A stretch of 13,210 nucleotides of DNA, from contig DJHE01000002.1 in NCBI GenBank assembly GCA_002432945.1, positions 1-13,210 on the forward strand. The letters are read 5' to 3'. The notes beneath the pieces are model-generated. The model was not told where the DNA came from. It saw nothing but the letters and a program-made list of their open reading frames with translations, and did not search any database. A program made the position numbers and the translations under genes. This DNA is from Synergistaceae bacterium UBA5827 (GTDB taxonomy: Bacteria; Synergistota; Synergistia; Synergistales; 79-D21). Positions 6,799 through 13,210 of the stretch are shown here, one piece after another (the first letter of the stretch is position 1; every line of letters starts with the position of its first letter).

Positions 6799-7639
6799 GA
6801 AGGTTCCCCTTTCCGGCGTGAAGGTCATTTCGTTCGTTGGAAAAGCCGGAACCGGGAAAAGCCAAAGGGCACAGGTCCTGGCAAGGAACCTGGACATTGA
6901 TTACATCCTCGATGACGGGCTTGTGATCCGCAAGGGGCAGATCGTTTCCGGACGCAGTGCCAAGACCGAGAGGAACCAGGTGCGCGCGATTCGCCGCGCC
7001 ATGATGGAGTTTCCGGATCACAGGCGGGAGATACAGGAGTTTTTCCTGCAGGCTCGGCCTTGTACCGTCATGATTATCGCCACTTCCGAGGGGATGGCCG
7101 CCCAGATTGCCAGGCGACTCGGTATTCCGGCCCCGGAGAGCGTCATACGAATCGAGGACGTTGCGACTCCTGAAGAGATCAAGCGAGCGAGACTGGAACG
7201 GAAGGTGAAGGGACAGCATGTGATCCCCGTTTCCCAGGTCCAGGTTCGGAAAAATTTCGCGGGCAAGCTGGTCGGCAAGCTAAGAGTCTTCTGGAAGGGA
7301 AAGAACAAGTATGAAGGCGAGAAAACGATCGTAAGGCCTCCTTTCAGCTTTATCGGGTCGCTCCGCATCGAACCCCAGGCCATAGAGGACCTCGCCCGTC
7401 ATGTCGCCCTGCGAACTCCCCAGGTTAAAAGCATCCAGGAAATACGCATCAAGCCCAGCTCAGAGGGCGTTTCGCTGCAATTGAAAATCGGGGTTATCCT
7501 GGGAGAGCGGAATCTCGTCGAGATCGCACGAACCGTCAAAGTGCGCATCTCCTCGAGCGTCAGCTACTTTATGGGCCTAGACGTCCGAGGGGTTGACGTC
7601 GTCGTCACGGAGGTGGATCTCCATGGAACGAAAGAATAA
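6785..7639 (+). CDS. Uncharacterised P-loop NTPase fused to an Asp23/Gls24-like domain
   Basis: A 284-residue, probably cytoplasmic protein in two parts. The N-terminal half is a P-loop module: beta strand VKVISFV, Walker A GKAGTGKS at 19-26, then YILDDGLVI, a basic KTERNQVRAIRRAM helix, a VMIIATS strand, and an IRIEDVATPEEIKRARLERK stretch ending in HVIPV (145-149). It resembles small nucleoside-kinase-like folds, but I cannot name its substrate. Residues about 187-277 (FSFIGSLRI, then IEDLARHVAL, then VSLQLKIGV, ending YFMGLDVRGVDVVVTEVD) follow the Asp23/Gls24 pattern of Firmicute envelope and alkaline-stress proteins. A basic linker (about 155-183, GKLVGKLRVFWKGKNKY) joins them. The TTG at 6785 has GGAAAGGTG at 6766-6774, while an in-frame GTG at 6818 would give a protein 11 residues shorter. 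The function is unknown, and the envelope context suggests ATP- or GTP-gated envelope homeostasis. Confidence 0.75.
   Translation: MPEDEKVPLSGVKVISFVGKAGTGKSQRAQVLARNLDIDYILDDGLVIRKGQIVSGRSAKTERNQVRAIRRAMMEFPDHRREIQEFFLQARPCTVMIIATSEGMAAQIARRLGIPAPESVIRIEDVATPEEIKRARLERKVKGQHVIPVSQVQVRKNFAGKLVGKLRVFWKGKNKYEGEKTIVRPPFSFIGSLRIEPQAIEDLARHVALRTPQVKSIQEIRIKPSSEGVSLQLKIGVILGERNLVEIARTVKVRISSSVSYFMGLDVRGVDVVVTEVDLHGTKE
7609..7616 (+). promoter_or_regulatory. Ribosome binding site deciding the UDG start
   Basis: GGAGGTGG lies six bases before the ATG at 7623. This favours that ATG over the in-frame TTG at 7593, which has no comparable site. The site is inside the coding region of the upstream gene. 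Confidence 0.7.
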
Positions 7640-8282
7640 CCTGATCATCTGTCCTTCCCCTGAAGAAATCTCCTCCCGACGGAAGCTCCTATGGTCGCGG
7701 CTGCAGGATGACGTGTCAAAATGCCGGCTGTGCCCCCTGGCGGATGCGCGAAACCGAACCGTCTTTGGCGATGGACCGATCGACACCTCGCTAATGTTCG
7801 TCGGGGAGGGCCCTGGGGCGGACGAGGATGAGCAGGGACTTCCCTTTGTGGGGAAAGCGGGCCAGCTTCTGACCACTATCCTGTCTGCAGCCGGGATCAA
7901 TCGCGTGGAAGTCTTCATCGGGAACGTTGTCAAATGCAGGCCACCCGGCAACAGGGTCCCGTCTGTGGAAGAAATGATGACTTGCGACACCTACCTCCAG
8001 GCCCAGATTGCCCTGATTTCCCCAAGGATCCTCGTCCTCCTGGGAAGCACGCCGACACGCTGGGTCCTCAAGACAACGGCTCCAATCGGGGAACTCCGGG
8101 GGCGCTGGTTCAAGTGGCGGGGGATAGAGGTTTTCCCGATGTACCATCCAAGTTATCTCCTGCGCAACCAGTCCCGGGCTGCAGGCAGCCCAAAGGACCT
8201 CACATGGAAGGACATACGGGAGGTCAAGAAACGCTGGGACGAAGTCCGGAACGAGGAGGAGTCCCGGGATGAACCTGCATGA
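7623..8282 (+). CDS. Family 4 (iron-sulfur) uracil-DNA glycosylase
   Basis: This enzyme excises uracil from DNA, the first step of base-excision repair after cytosine deamination or dUMP incorporation. At 219 residues it matches family 4 UDG (UdgA/UDGa). The four cluster cysteines are C34-x2-C37 and C105-x15-C121, the spacing expected for the 4Fe-4S form. The active-site block is GEGPGADEDEQGLPFVGKAG, followed by NVVKCRPPGNR, and YHPSYLLR supplies the DNA-minor-groove loop. Family 5 is less likely given the GEGPGADEDEQG motif with its acidic residues. The gene overlaps the P-loop/Asp23 gene by 17 bp and uppS by 14 bp, so it is translationally embedded in the envelope operon. Its presence there has no obvious pathway link. 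Confidence 0.92.
   Translation: MERKNNLIICPSPEEISSRRKLLWSRLQDDVSKCRLCPLADARNRTVFGDGPIDTSLMFVGEGPGADEDEQGLPFVGKAGQLLTTILSAAGINRVEVFIGNVVKCRPPGNRVPSVEEMMTCDTYLQAQIALISPRILVLLGSTPTRWVLKTTAPIGELRGRWFKWRGIEVFPMYHPSYLLRNQSRAAGSPKDLTWKDIREVKKRWDEVRNEEESRDEPA
8254..8261 (+). promoter_or_regulatory. Ribosome binding site for uppS
   Basis: AGGAGGAG lies seven bases before the ATG at 8269, within the end of the UDG gene. It supports the overlapping start and translational coupling. Confidence 0.7.
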
Positions 8283-8976
8283 AGGCGAAAAGAGGCCCCT
8301 GCCTTCCCACGTCGCAATCATCATGGACGGAAACGGACGCTGGGCGAAGAAGCGGGGACTGCCCCGGATCATGGGACACCATGCGGGTGTCGGGGCAGTG
8401 GAAAGGACGGTCAGGGCCGCAAGGGATGCCGGAATCAAGACGCTTTCCCTCTACGCATTTTCAAGCGAAAACTGGAAGAGGCCTGAAAGGGAAGTCTTTG
8501 GCTTGATGGGCCTTTTTCGCCTAATTATACGGAGCAAGGTCGACCAGCTGCTGCGGGAAGGTGCCCGCATCCGGTTTGCAGGGAAAATAGACGGACTCCC
8601 CTCGGACGTGCAGGAGATCATCAGGAACGCCGAGGAAAGGACAGCCGGGCAAACGGGCCTCCAGTTGGTTATCTGCCTCAACTACGGTGGAAGGCAGGAA
8701 ATCCTCGATGCGGTCGATAAAGTCGTAGAATCGGGCGAAACCACCCCTCTGGACGAAAAGACATTCAGGAAGTACCTTTATCTTCCGGATGTTCCCGATC
8801 CGGACCTGATCATCCGAACTAGTGGAGAGATGAGACTCAGCAATTTCTGGCTTTGGGAAGGCGCGTACAGCGAGTTTTATTTTACCGAAAAGCTCTGGCC
8901 TGATTTTGGCCCCGAGGACCTAGAAACAGCCCTGAATGTTTACCAGGGGAGGGAGAGACGTTATGGATCCGTCTAG
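8269..8976 (+). CDS. uppS: Undecaprenyl (cis-polyprenyl) diphosphate synthase
   Basis: This soluble, membrane-associated prenyltransferase extends farnesyl diphosphate with isopentenyl diphosphate into the C55 carrier lipid used by WecA and by peptidoglycan synthesis. The 235 residues show the cis-prenyltransferase blocks: HVAIIMDGNGRWAKKRGLPR with the Mg-binding Asp20, GHHAGV, YAFSSENWKRP, LNYGGRQEI, and the C-terminal DPDLIIRTSGEMRLSNFWLWE and YSEFYFT. The length is typical of bacterial C55 enzymes. Short- or medium-chain relatives look similar, but the context with cdsA and dxr favours UppS. It overlaps the UDG gene at its start and cdsA by 14 bp at its end. Confidence 0.95.
   Translation: MNLHEGEKRPLPSHVAIIMDGNGRWAKKRGLPRIMGHHAGVGAVERTVRAARDAGIKTLSLYAFSSENWKRPEREVFGLMGLFRLIIRSKVDQLLREGARIRFAGKIDGLPSDVQEIIRNAEERTAGQTGLQLVICLNYGGRQEILDAVDKVVESGETTPLDEKTFRKYLYLPDVPDPDLIIRTSGEMRLSNFWLWEGAYSEFYFTEKLWPDFGPEDLETALNVYQGRERRYGSV
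8946..8957 (+). promoter_or_regulatory. Purine-rich ribosome binding site deciding the cdsA start
   Basis: GGGGAGGGAGAG ends five bases before the ATG at 8963. This favours that start over the ATG at 8936, which lies deeper inside uppS and has no ribosome site. Confidence 0.65.
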
Positions 8977-9790
8977 CCGCACCTTCGGCAGTGAAATCAT
9001 CATACGAGCCTTGAGCGGGGCCTTCGTGGTCCTGGCCATCCTAGGCGGCATCCTTCTTGGGGGCATCTACTGGTCCTTCATCGTTACCCTGATCACCATG
9101 GTTTCCCTGTGGGAGTTCTACAACCTCCTTTCCGTCAAGGTGAAGGTCACTCGCGGCATCGGCTTCATTTCTGCCCTGCTCCTTATCGCAGCGGCAACCC
9201 TGAATTTCAGTTCAGCAGCCATCCTTGCCATCACCGCCCTCATTCCATTCCTCGTGCTCTGCATCGAGATCATACGACGCCAGATGCTACAGAGCAGCCA
9301 TGCCATTTTCAACATGGGGGGGACCCTGGTCGGCCTGATCTTCATCGCCCTCCCCTGGACCTTCCTTGTACTGCTCAGGGCGGAGCCATGGGGAACCATG
9401 CTCCTGATTACACTTTTCGCCTGCACTTGGAGCTGCGATATCACGGCCTACCTGGTTGGAGTCCGTTGGGGAAGAACCTATCTCTGCGAAAATGTAAGCC
9501 CGAAAAAAACATGGGAAGGGTTTGCTGCCGGTGTGGCGGGAAGCCTTTTCTGCGCAGGACTCTTGGCCTTCGCCTGGCAGTTCCCGCCTTTCCCGCTTCT
9601 CCTGCTGGGGCTTCTCTGCGGCCTCGCCGGGCAGATCGGCGACCTTGGAGAATCCCTCCTGAAACGCGAAGCCGGCGTCAAGGATGCTGGAAAACTGATA
9701 CCCGGCCATGGCGGAATGCTGGACCGTTTTGACAGCATCCTCGTCAATGCCACGCTTGCTTTCCTGATCTTCGAGGTGATCTGGCATTGA
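8963..9790 (+). CDS. cdsA: Phosphatidate cytidylyltransferase (CDP-diglyceride synthase)
   Basis: This integral membrane enzyme makes CDP-diacylglycerol from phosphatidate and CTP, the branch point for phospholipids. The protein (275 residues from this start) is strongly hydrophobic along its length, with several membrane segments from about residue 15 onward. It carries the complete CDS family signature at residues 231-257, from SLLKREAGVKDAGKL through PGHGGMLDRFD, as well as ITAYLVGVRWGR and NVSPKKTWEG upstream of it. An ATG at 8936 would add nine residues but is poorly placed for ribosome binding. Its stop overlaps the dxr start in a TTGA, so the two are probably translationally coupled. 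Confidence 0.95.
   Translation: MDPSSRTFGSEIIIRALSGAFVVLAILGGILLGGIYWSFIVTLITMVSLWEFYNLLSVKVKVTRGIGFISALLLIAAATLNFSSAAILAITALIPFLVLCIEIIRRQMLQSSHAIFNMGGTLVGLIFIALPWTFLVLLRAEPWGTMLLITLFACTWSCDITAYLVGVRWGRTYLCENVSPKKTWEGFAAGVAGSLFCAGLLAFAWQFPPFPLLLLGLLCGLAGQIGDLGESLLKREAGVKDAGKLIPGHGGMLDRFDSILVNATLAFLIFEVIWH
9773..9780 (+). promoter_or_regulatory. Ribosome binding site for the TTG start of dxr
   Basis: GAGGTGAT lies six bases before the TTG at 9787, inside the last codons of cdsA. It is a near-ideal match to the anti-Shine-Dalgarno sequence and makes the TTG start credible. Confidence 0.65.
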
Positions 9791-10986
9791 TCCGCACGGG
9801 GACTACCCCTTCAGGGATTGCCGTGATTGGCGCCACAGGTAGCGTCGGAGGAGCCGTTTTGGACGTCTGCAGGAGTTTTCCAGACCGGTTCCACGTTTCA
9901 GCCCTGTCGGGTTTAAGCAACGTATCGAGAATGACAGCCCTAGTGAAGGAATTTTCTCCCGAACTCGTTTCAATGTGTGACCCTGAAGCGGCAGCAAGCC
10001 TCAAGAGACTGGTCCCCCCCGGGACGAAGGTTCTTTCCGGAATAGATTCCCTGACCGATGTTGCGCTTTTCCCAGGAACCGATCAAGTTGTCTTTGCATC
10101 ATCGGGCACGGCGGCGATTCCCGCGCTCATGTCTGCCCTGGAGGCAGGAAGATCCGTGTCCCTGGCCAACAAGGAAAGCCTGGTCATAGCGGGCCCTTGG
10201 GTGATGCCGCTGGTTAGGAGCAAAGACCAGATGAGGCCGCTGGACAGCGAACACAATGCGGTCTGGCAGTGCCTATCGGGAGAAACGGACCGTAGTATCC
10301 AGTCTATTCTCCTGACTGCGTCCGGCGGCCCTTTCCGGGCGATGGGCACGAGGGAACTCGAGCGTGTAACCCCCAGGATGGCCTTGAAACATCCCGTCTG
10401 GGCGATGGGAGCGAAAATCACGGTTGACAGTGCGACCCTGATGAACAAGGGATTGGAAATTCTGGAGGCCATGCAGCTTTTCAGGCTTCCTGCGGGCAAG
10501 GTCAGGGCCATCGTTCACCCGCAATCGCTTGTTCACGGGATGGTCCTTTTTTCAGACTGCACCATGAAGTGGCTTCTCTCGAGCCCGGATATGCGGATCC
10601 CGGCCGCTGTCGCCCTTGCCTATCCTGAAAGGCTCCAGATCGAAGATGCCGCACTTGAATTTCCTCCACTCGAGACGTTGTCACTTTCCTTCGAAGAACC
10701 GGACCTCAAACGCTTTCCCTGCCTTTCCATCGCCATGGAGGCGGCTCGAACTGGTGGAGCGACACCCGCCCTGCTCGTCGGAGCCGATGATATCGCGGTC
10801 AAGGCCTTCCTGGAGGGACAGCTTTCCTTCACGGCAATCCCAGGCCTTATCGAACAGGTCCTCACTTCTTATCCCGGCCCTTCCCCGACCTCCGCCGAGG
10901 AAGCAATCGCTATAATGGAATGGTCCAAACGAAAGGCACTGGAGATTCTATGCCCCGGAAAACCATCGAGGAGGTCAATCTCTTGA
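9787..10986 (+). CDS. dxr: 1-deoxy-D-xylulose 5-phosphate reductoisomerase
   Basis: This enzyme converts DXP to MEP with NADPH and a divalent metal, the committed step of the MEP isoprenoid pathway, in the cytoplasm. The 399 residues match E. coli Dxr in length. Motifs are the nucleotide-binding GATGSVGGAV near the N-terminus, ANKESLV, PLDSEHNAVWQ with metal ligands Asp153 and Glu155, LTASGGPFR, MGAKITVDSATLMNKGLE with the third ligand Glu224, and IVHPQSLVHGMV. Fosmidomycin would be the expected inhibitor class. The TTG start overlaps the cdsA stop by four bases, and the TGA stop overlaps the rseP TTG in the same way. Together with ispG it shows that isoprenoids here come from the MEP route. 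Confidence 0.97.
   Translation: MIRTGTTPSGIAVIGATGSVGGAVLDVCRSFPDRFHVSALSGLSNVSRMTALVKEFSPELVSMCDPEAAASLKRLVPPGTKVLSGIDSLTDVALFPGTDQVVFASSGTAAIPALMSALEAGRSVSLANKESLVIAGPWVMPLVRSKDQMRPLDSEHNAVWQCLSGETDRSIQSILLTASGGPFRAMGTRELERVTPRMALKHPVWAMGAKITVDSATLMNKGLEILEAMQLFRLPAGKVRAIVHPQSLVHGMVLFSDCTMKWLLSSPDMRIPAAVALAYPERLQIEDAALEFPPLETLSLSFEEPDLKRFPCLSIAMEAARTGGATPALLVGADDIAVKAFLEGQLSFTAIPGLIEQVLTSYPGPSPTSAEEAIAIMEWSKRKALEILCPGKPSRRSIS
10968..10976 (+). promoter_or_regulatory. Ribosome binding site deciding the rseP start
   Basis: GAGGAGGTC lies just upstream of the TTG at 10983, with eight bases after GAGGAGG. This supports the TTG over the in-frame ATGs at 10920 and 10950, which lie far inside dxr and would add a charged stretch before the first membrane helix. 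Confidence 0.65.
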
Positions 10987-12020
10987 TCGTCAGTCTATTT
11001 TCCTTTTTGCTCGTTATCGGTATCAGCGTTGTCATCCATGAACTCGGGCATTTTCTCTTTTCCATCCGGTTTGGTGTAAAAGTTTACGAGTTCGCCTTCG
11101 GAATGGGACCTGCGTTCTTCCAGAAACGGCGCGGGGAGACGGTCTATTCCCTCCGGGCGTTTCCCATTGGGGGCTTCGTCCGCCTTGCGGGAATGGAGGA
11201 GGAACAGGACGGTGAAAGCGCCCCGCCAGAAAGAACCTATCCCAGCAAGACGCCGTTCCAGCGCTTCGCCATCCTCGCCGGAGGCCCCCTCTTCAATATC
11301 CTTCTCGCAATCATCCTGACGACAGCCCTTCTGGCTTTCCATGGGATCCTCGACGTCCGTACGGCCACGGTGGGATCAACCATGGGCGGATACCCAGCAG
11401 AACGGATCGGGCTTTCAGAAGGGGATCGCATCCTCTCGATCAACGGGAAAACCGTGACGGACTGGGAGTCCATGTCTTCGACCCTGCGGCAGGAGGCTCC
11501 CAAGGGCCCGATCTCGCTGGTTGTAGACCGAAATGGAGAGGCCCTGACCTTTTCCGTCCTGGTCGAAAAGGATCGCCAGCACGGTGTTCCACTGCTGGGC
11601 ATTCGGCCTCGCAACGTCCGTTATTCTCTGCCTGTAGCCCTCTATCGTTCGGTCGGAACGGCCTGGGAGATGACGGTGTCCATCCTGAGGGGCCTGTGGA
11701 CCTGGGCATTCGGGCAGCAACACGTGGAATTCGCAGGCCCGGTAGGCATCGCCTCGATGGCCGGTGATGCCGCAAGACAGGGTTGGTGGTCTTTTATCTC
11801 TTTCCTGGCCGTCATCAACCTGAACCTCGGGATCCTGAACCTTTTCCCCTTCCCGGCCCTTGATGGGGGCAGGCTATCGTTTCTGGTCGGAGAGATGGTG
11901 ACAGGACGCAGGCTTCCCTCTAAGTGGGAAAACCTGATCCATCTGGCGGGCTTTGCGCTGCTTCTTGCATTGATCGTCTTCGTAACCTGGAAGGATATCC
12001 TCCGCCTGACCCGCCCGTAG
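10983..12020 (+). CDS. rseP: Site-2 protease RseP/RasP family, membrane zinc metalloprotease
   Basis: This intramembrane metalloprotease cleaves membrane-anchored anti-sigma factors and leftover signal peptides in envelope-stress signalling. From the TTG at 10983 it is 345 residues. The zinc motif HELGH (19-23) sits in the first membrane helix. One PDZ domain follows after the second helix (about 115-185, including AERIGLSEGDRILSINGKTV). The third zinc ligand lies in NLFPFPALDGG with Asp294, and a terminal helix ends in TWKDILRL. One PDZ domain is the Firmicute RasP arrangement, whereas E. coli RseP has two. In-frame ATGs at 10920 and 10950 would lengthen the start. The overlap with dxr is four bases. 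Confidence 0.95.
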   Translation: MIVSLFSFLLVIGISVVIHELGHFLFSIRFGVKVYEFAFGMGPAFFQKRRGETVYSLRAFPIGGFVRLAGMEEEQDGESAPPERTYPSKTPFQRFAILAGGPLFNILLAIILTTALLAFHGILDVRTATVGSTMGGYPAERIGLSEGDRILSINGKTVTDWESMSSTLRQEAPKGPISLVVDRNGEALTFSVLVEKDRQHGVPLLGIRPRNVRYSLPVALYRSVGTAWEMTVSILRGLWTWAFGQQHVEFAGPVGIASMAGDAARQGWWSFISFLAVINLNLGILNLFPFPALDGGRLSFLVGEMVTGRRLPSKWENLIHLAGFALLLALIVFVTWKDILRLTRP

Positions 12021-12059
12021 GTAATAGGTAAAGGGAAATTTCAAAAGGAGAAAACACCT

Positions 12060-13109
12060 ATGTCGACCAGGAGCGTCTCGGTGGGAAGTCTCGAAATTGG
12101 CGGAAACAACCCCGTCCGCGTCGAAAGCATGTTAAAGACGCCGTTGGAGGACCCTGAAGAATGTGCAATCGAGCTGCACGGCCTTGCGGAAGAAGGTTGC
12201 GAGATGGTGCGGGTGGCTTTTCCCGACCCCTCGAAAGCCGAAGCCCTTAGGATTCTCCTGTCCCAGGCTGAAATTCCCCTGATGGCGGATATCCACTTCG
12301 ATCCCGACCTTGCGGTCTTGAGCCTCAAGGCCGGGGTTCCAGCCATCCGCATCAACCCCGGCAACATGGGAAGCCCGGAACGCCTGGCGGAGATCCTTCG
12401 TTTGGCTGCAGACCGCCAGGCCGTCATTCGTATCGGAGCCAACAGCGGTTCATTGTCCGGCACACAGTTGGCCGAAGCCGGGAATGATCGTGCCATGACC
12501 CTCGTGCGAGCCGTTGAAGAACAACTCCGGTTCCTCCTGAAGCATAGGTTCGAAAATATCATCCTTTCCGCAAAATCCACGTCGATCCCGGAGACTATTC
12601 GGGCAAATGCACTTCTTTCGGAGCGGTATCCTTACCCCCTGCATATCGGGATCACGGAAGCGGGACCGGATCTCCGGGGCGTCGTGAAAAACTCGGTGGG
12701 CATCGGGATCCTCCTGAACCAGGGGATCGGAGACACGATCCGCGTCAGCGTGACGGGCCCCTCAGTGAAAGAGGTTGAAACCGGATACTCGATACTCAAC
12801 GCATTGGAAATACGCCGGAGGGGATTCGACCTGATTTCCTGCCCCACGTGCGGTCGACGCCGGATTGACGTGCAGGCCCTTGTCCAGAGGATTCTCCCAA
12901 GCCTGGGTACCCTTCCGGACGGATTCAGCGTCGCCGTCATGGGATGCGAAGTGAATGGACCGCGTGAAGCCGCGCATGCCGATTTGGGGATTTCAGGTTC
13001 ACCCAACGGCTACATCCTCTTTTCCAGGGGAAAGGTGATCACCACTGCCGGGACGGACAACCTTGAAGAGGTCCTGAAATCGGTCCTGGATAGAATCGGA
13101 CCAAAATAA
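12060..13109 (+). CDS. ispG: 4-hydroxy-3-methylbut-2-enyl diphosphate synthase
   Basis: This 4Fe-4S enzyme reduces MEcPP to HMBPP, the penultimate step of the MEP pathway. At 349 residues it is the short bacterial form. The TIM-barrel part shows LMADIHFDPDLA, AIRINPGNMG, VIRIGANSGSL, HIGITEAGP and VGIGILLNQGIGDTIRVS. The cluster ligands are Cys261 and Cys264 in SCPTCGR and Cys296 in MGCEVNGPRE, with Glu303 as the expected fourth ligand. Two deviations stand out: VESMLKTP near residue 22 where VQSMTNT is usual, and Arg302 where the family has Gly (NGPGE). All cluster ligands are present, so it is probably active. AAGGAG before the ATG supports the start, and 39 bp separate it from rseP. Confidence 0.95.
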   Translation: MSTRSVSVGSLEIGGNNPVRVESMLKTPLEDPEECAIELHGLAEEGCEMVRVAFPDPSKAEALRILLSQAEIPLMADIHFDPDLAVLSLKAGVPAIRINPGNMGSPERLAEILRLAADRQAVIRIGANSGSLSGTQLAEAGNDRAMTLVRAVEEQLRFLLKHRFENIILSAKSTSIPETIRANALLSERYPYPLHIGITEAGPDLRGVVKNSVGIGILLNQGIGDTIRVSVTGPSVKEVETGYSILNALEIRRRGFDLISCPTCGRRRIDVQALVQRILPSLGTLPDGFSVAVMGCEVNGPREAAHADLGISGSPNGYILFSRGKVITTAGTDNLEEVLKSVLDRIGPK

Positions 13110-13210
13110 AACTGATAGGGTTTCCCCCCGGGTTTATCCTTAACATAATCCTGCTTATTTCCATCCCGCCTTGTTTTTTTCCGCCATTTGATTGACAGAG
13201 GGGGGGGGGC
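13110..13210 (+). other. Non-coding tail with a G-tract at the window edge
   Basis: About 100 bp follow ispG. I find a GGGTTT direct repeat around a C-run and a T-run at 13174-13180, but no stem that would make a classic intrinsic terminator. The last bases are a run of ten Gs (13200-13209) and a C. Confidence 0.5.
13192..13197 (+). promoter_or_regulatory. Consensus -35 box TTGACA, -10 outside the window
   Basis: A perfect TTGACA lies in the AT-richer tail after ispG. A matching -10 would fall just past the window end, so only half of the promoter could be seen. The G-run right after it is unusual spacer sequence. It may drive the next gene, which in related ispG clusters is often proS. Confidence 0.3.

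Noticed and set aside
7593..7622. Longer UDG start at TTG 7593
   Set aside because: The ATG at 7623 has GGAGGTGG six bases upstream and gives the usual family length.
10920..10982. Longer rseP start at ATG 10920 or ATG 10950
   Set aside because: Both lie within dxr, add a charged leader before the first membrane helix, and lack a good ribosome site. TTG 10983 has GAGGAGG at the right distance.
13110..13185. Intrinsic terminator after ispG
   Set aside because: The T-run at 13174-13180 has no stem before it, and the GGGTTT copies are direct, not inverted, repeats.

Overview
The window is a gene-dense, plus-strand-only stretch of a bacterial chromosome with moderately high G+C. It holds twelve complete genes and the last codons of a thirteenth, with almost no spare DNA. 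Nothing in it looks mobile: I see no insertion sequence, tRNA, rRNA or CRISPR array. The mix suggests a diderm, probably anaerobic, fermentative bacterium. The clues are a MeaB-type chaperone of B12-dependent mutases, a clostridial-style rpiB-upp-wecA-wecB order, MEP-pathway isoprenoid synthesis, and the uppS-cdsA-dxr-rseP-ispG block. Synergistota is my best guess from gene order, but the sequence does not prove it.

Layout. (1) 1-1010: the end of an unidentified gene, then meaB, a GTPase chaperone for adenosylcobalamin-dependent mutases. (2) 1011-1136: the largest gap, with two short dyads 31 bp apart and a candidate extended -10 promoter, so a new transcription unit probably starts here. (3) 1137-5654: a fused ribose-5-phosphate isomerase B/uracil phosphoribosyltransferase, then wecA, wecB and murA. 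(4) 5680-8282: a HisC-family aminotransferase, an uncharacterised P-loop protein fused to an Asp23/Gls24 domain, and a family 4 uracil-DNA glycosylase. (5) 8269-13109: uppS, cdsA, dxr, rseP and ispG. (6) 13110-13210: a short non-coding tail with a perfect TTGACA box and a ten-G run at the window edge.

How the genes fit together. The fusion protein supplies ribose-5-phosphate, the precursor of PRPP, and uses PRPP to make UMP, which leads to UDP-GlcNAc. WecA, WecB and MurA, encoded next, all use UDP-GlcNAc. Dxr and IspG make isoprenoid precursors, UppS builds the undecaprenyl chain, and WecA joins that lipid carrier to GlcNAc-1-phosphate. CdsA makes CDP-diacylglycerol for phospholipids, and RseP is the membrane protease of envelope-stress signalling. 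The window is therefore mostly an envelope-building operon with some nucleotide salvage and DNA repair genes inside it.

Translation starts are notable. TTG appears to start five genes (wecA, murA, the P-loop/Asp23 gene, dxr and rseP). From hisC to rseP every gene overlaps the next, including two identical TTGA four-base overlaps, which points to strong translational coupling. The least-explained gene is the P-loop/Asp23 fusion at 6785-7639.
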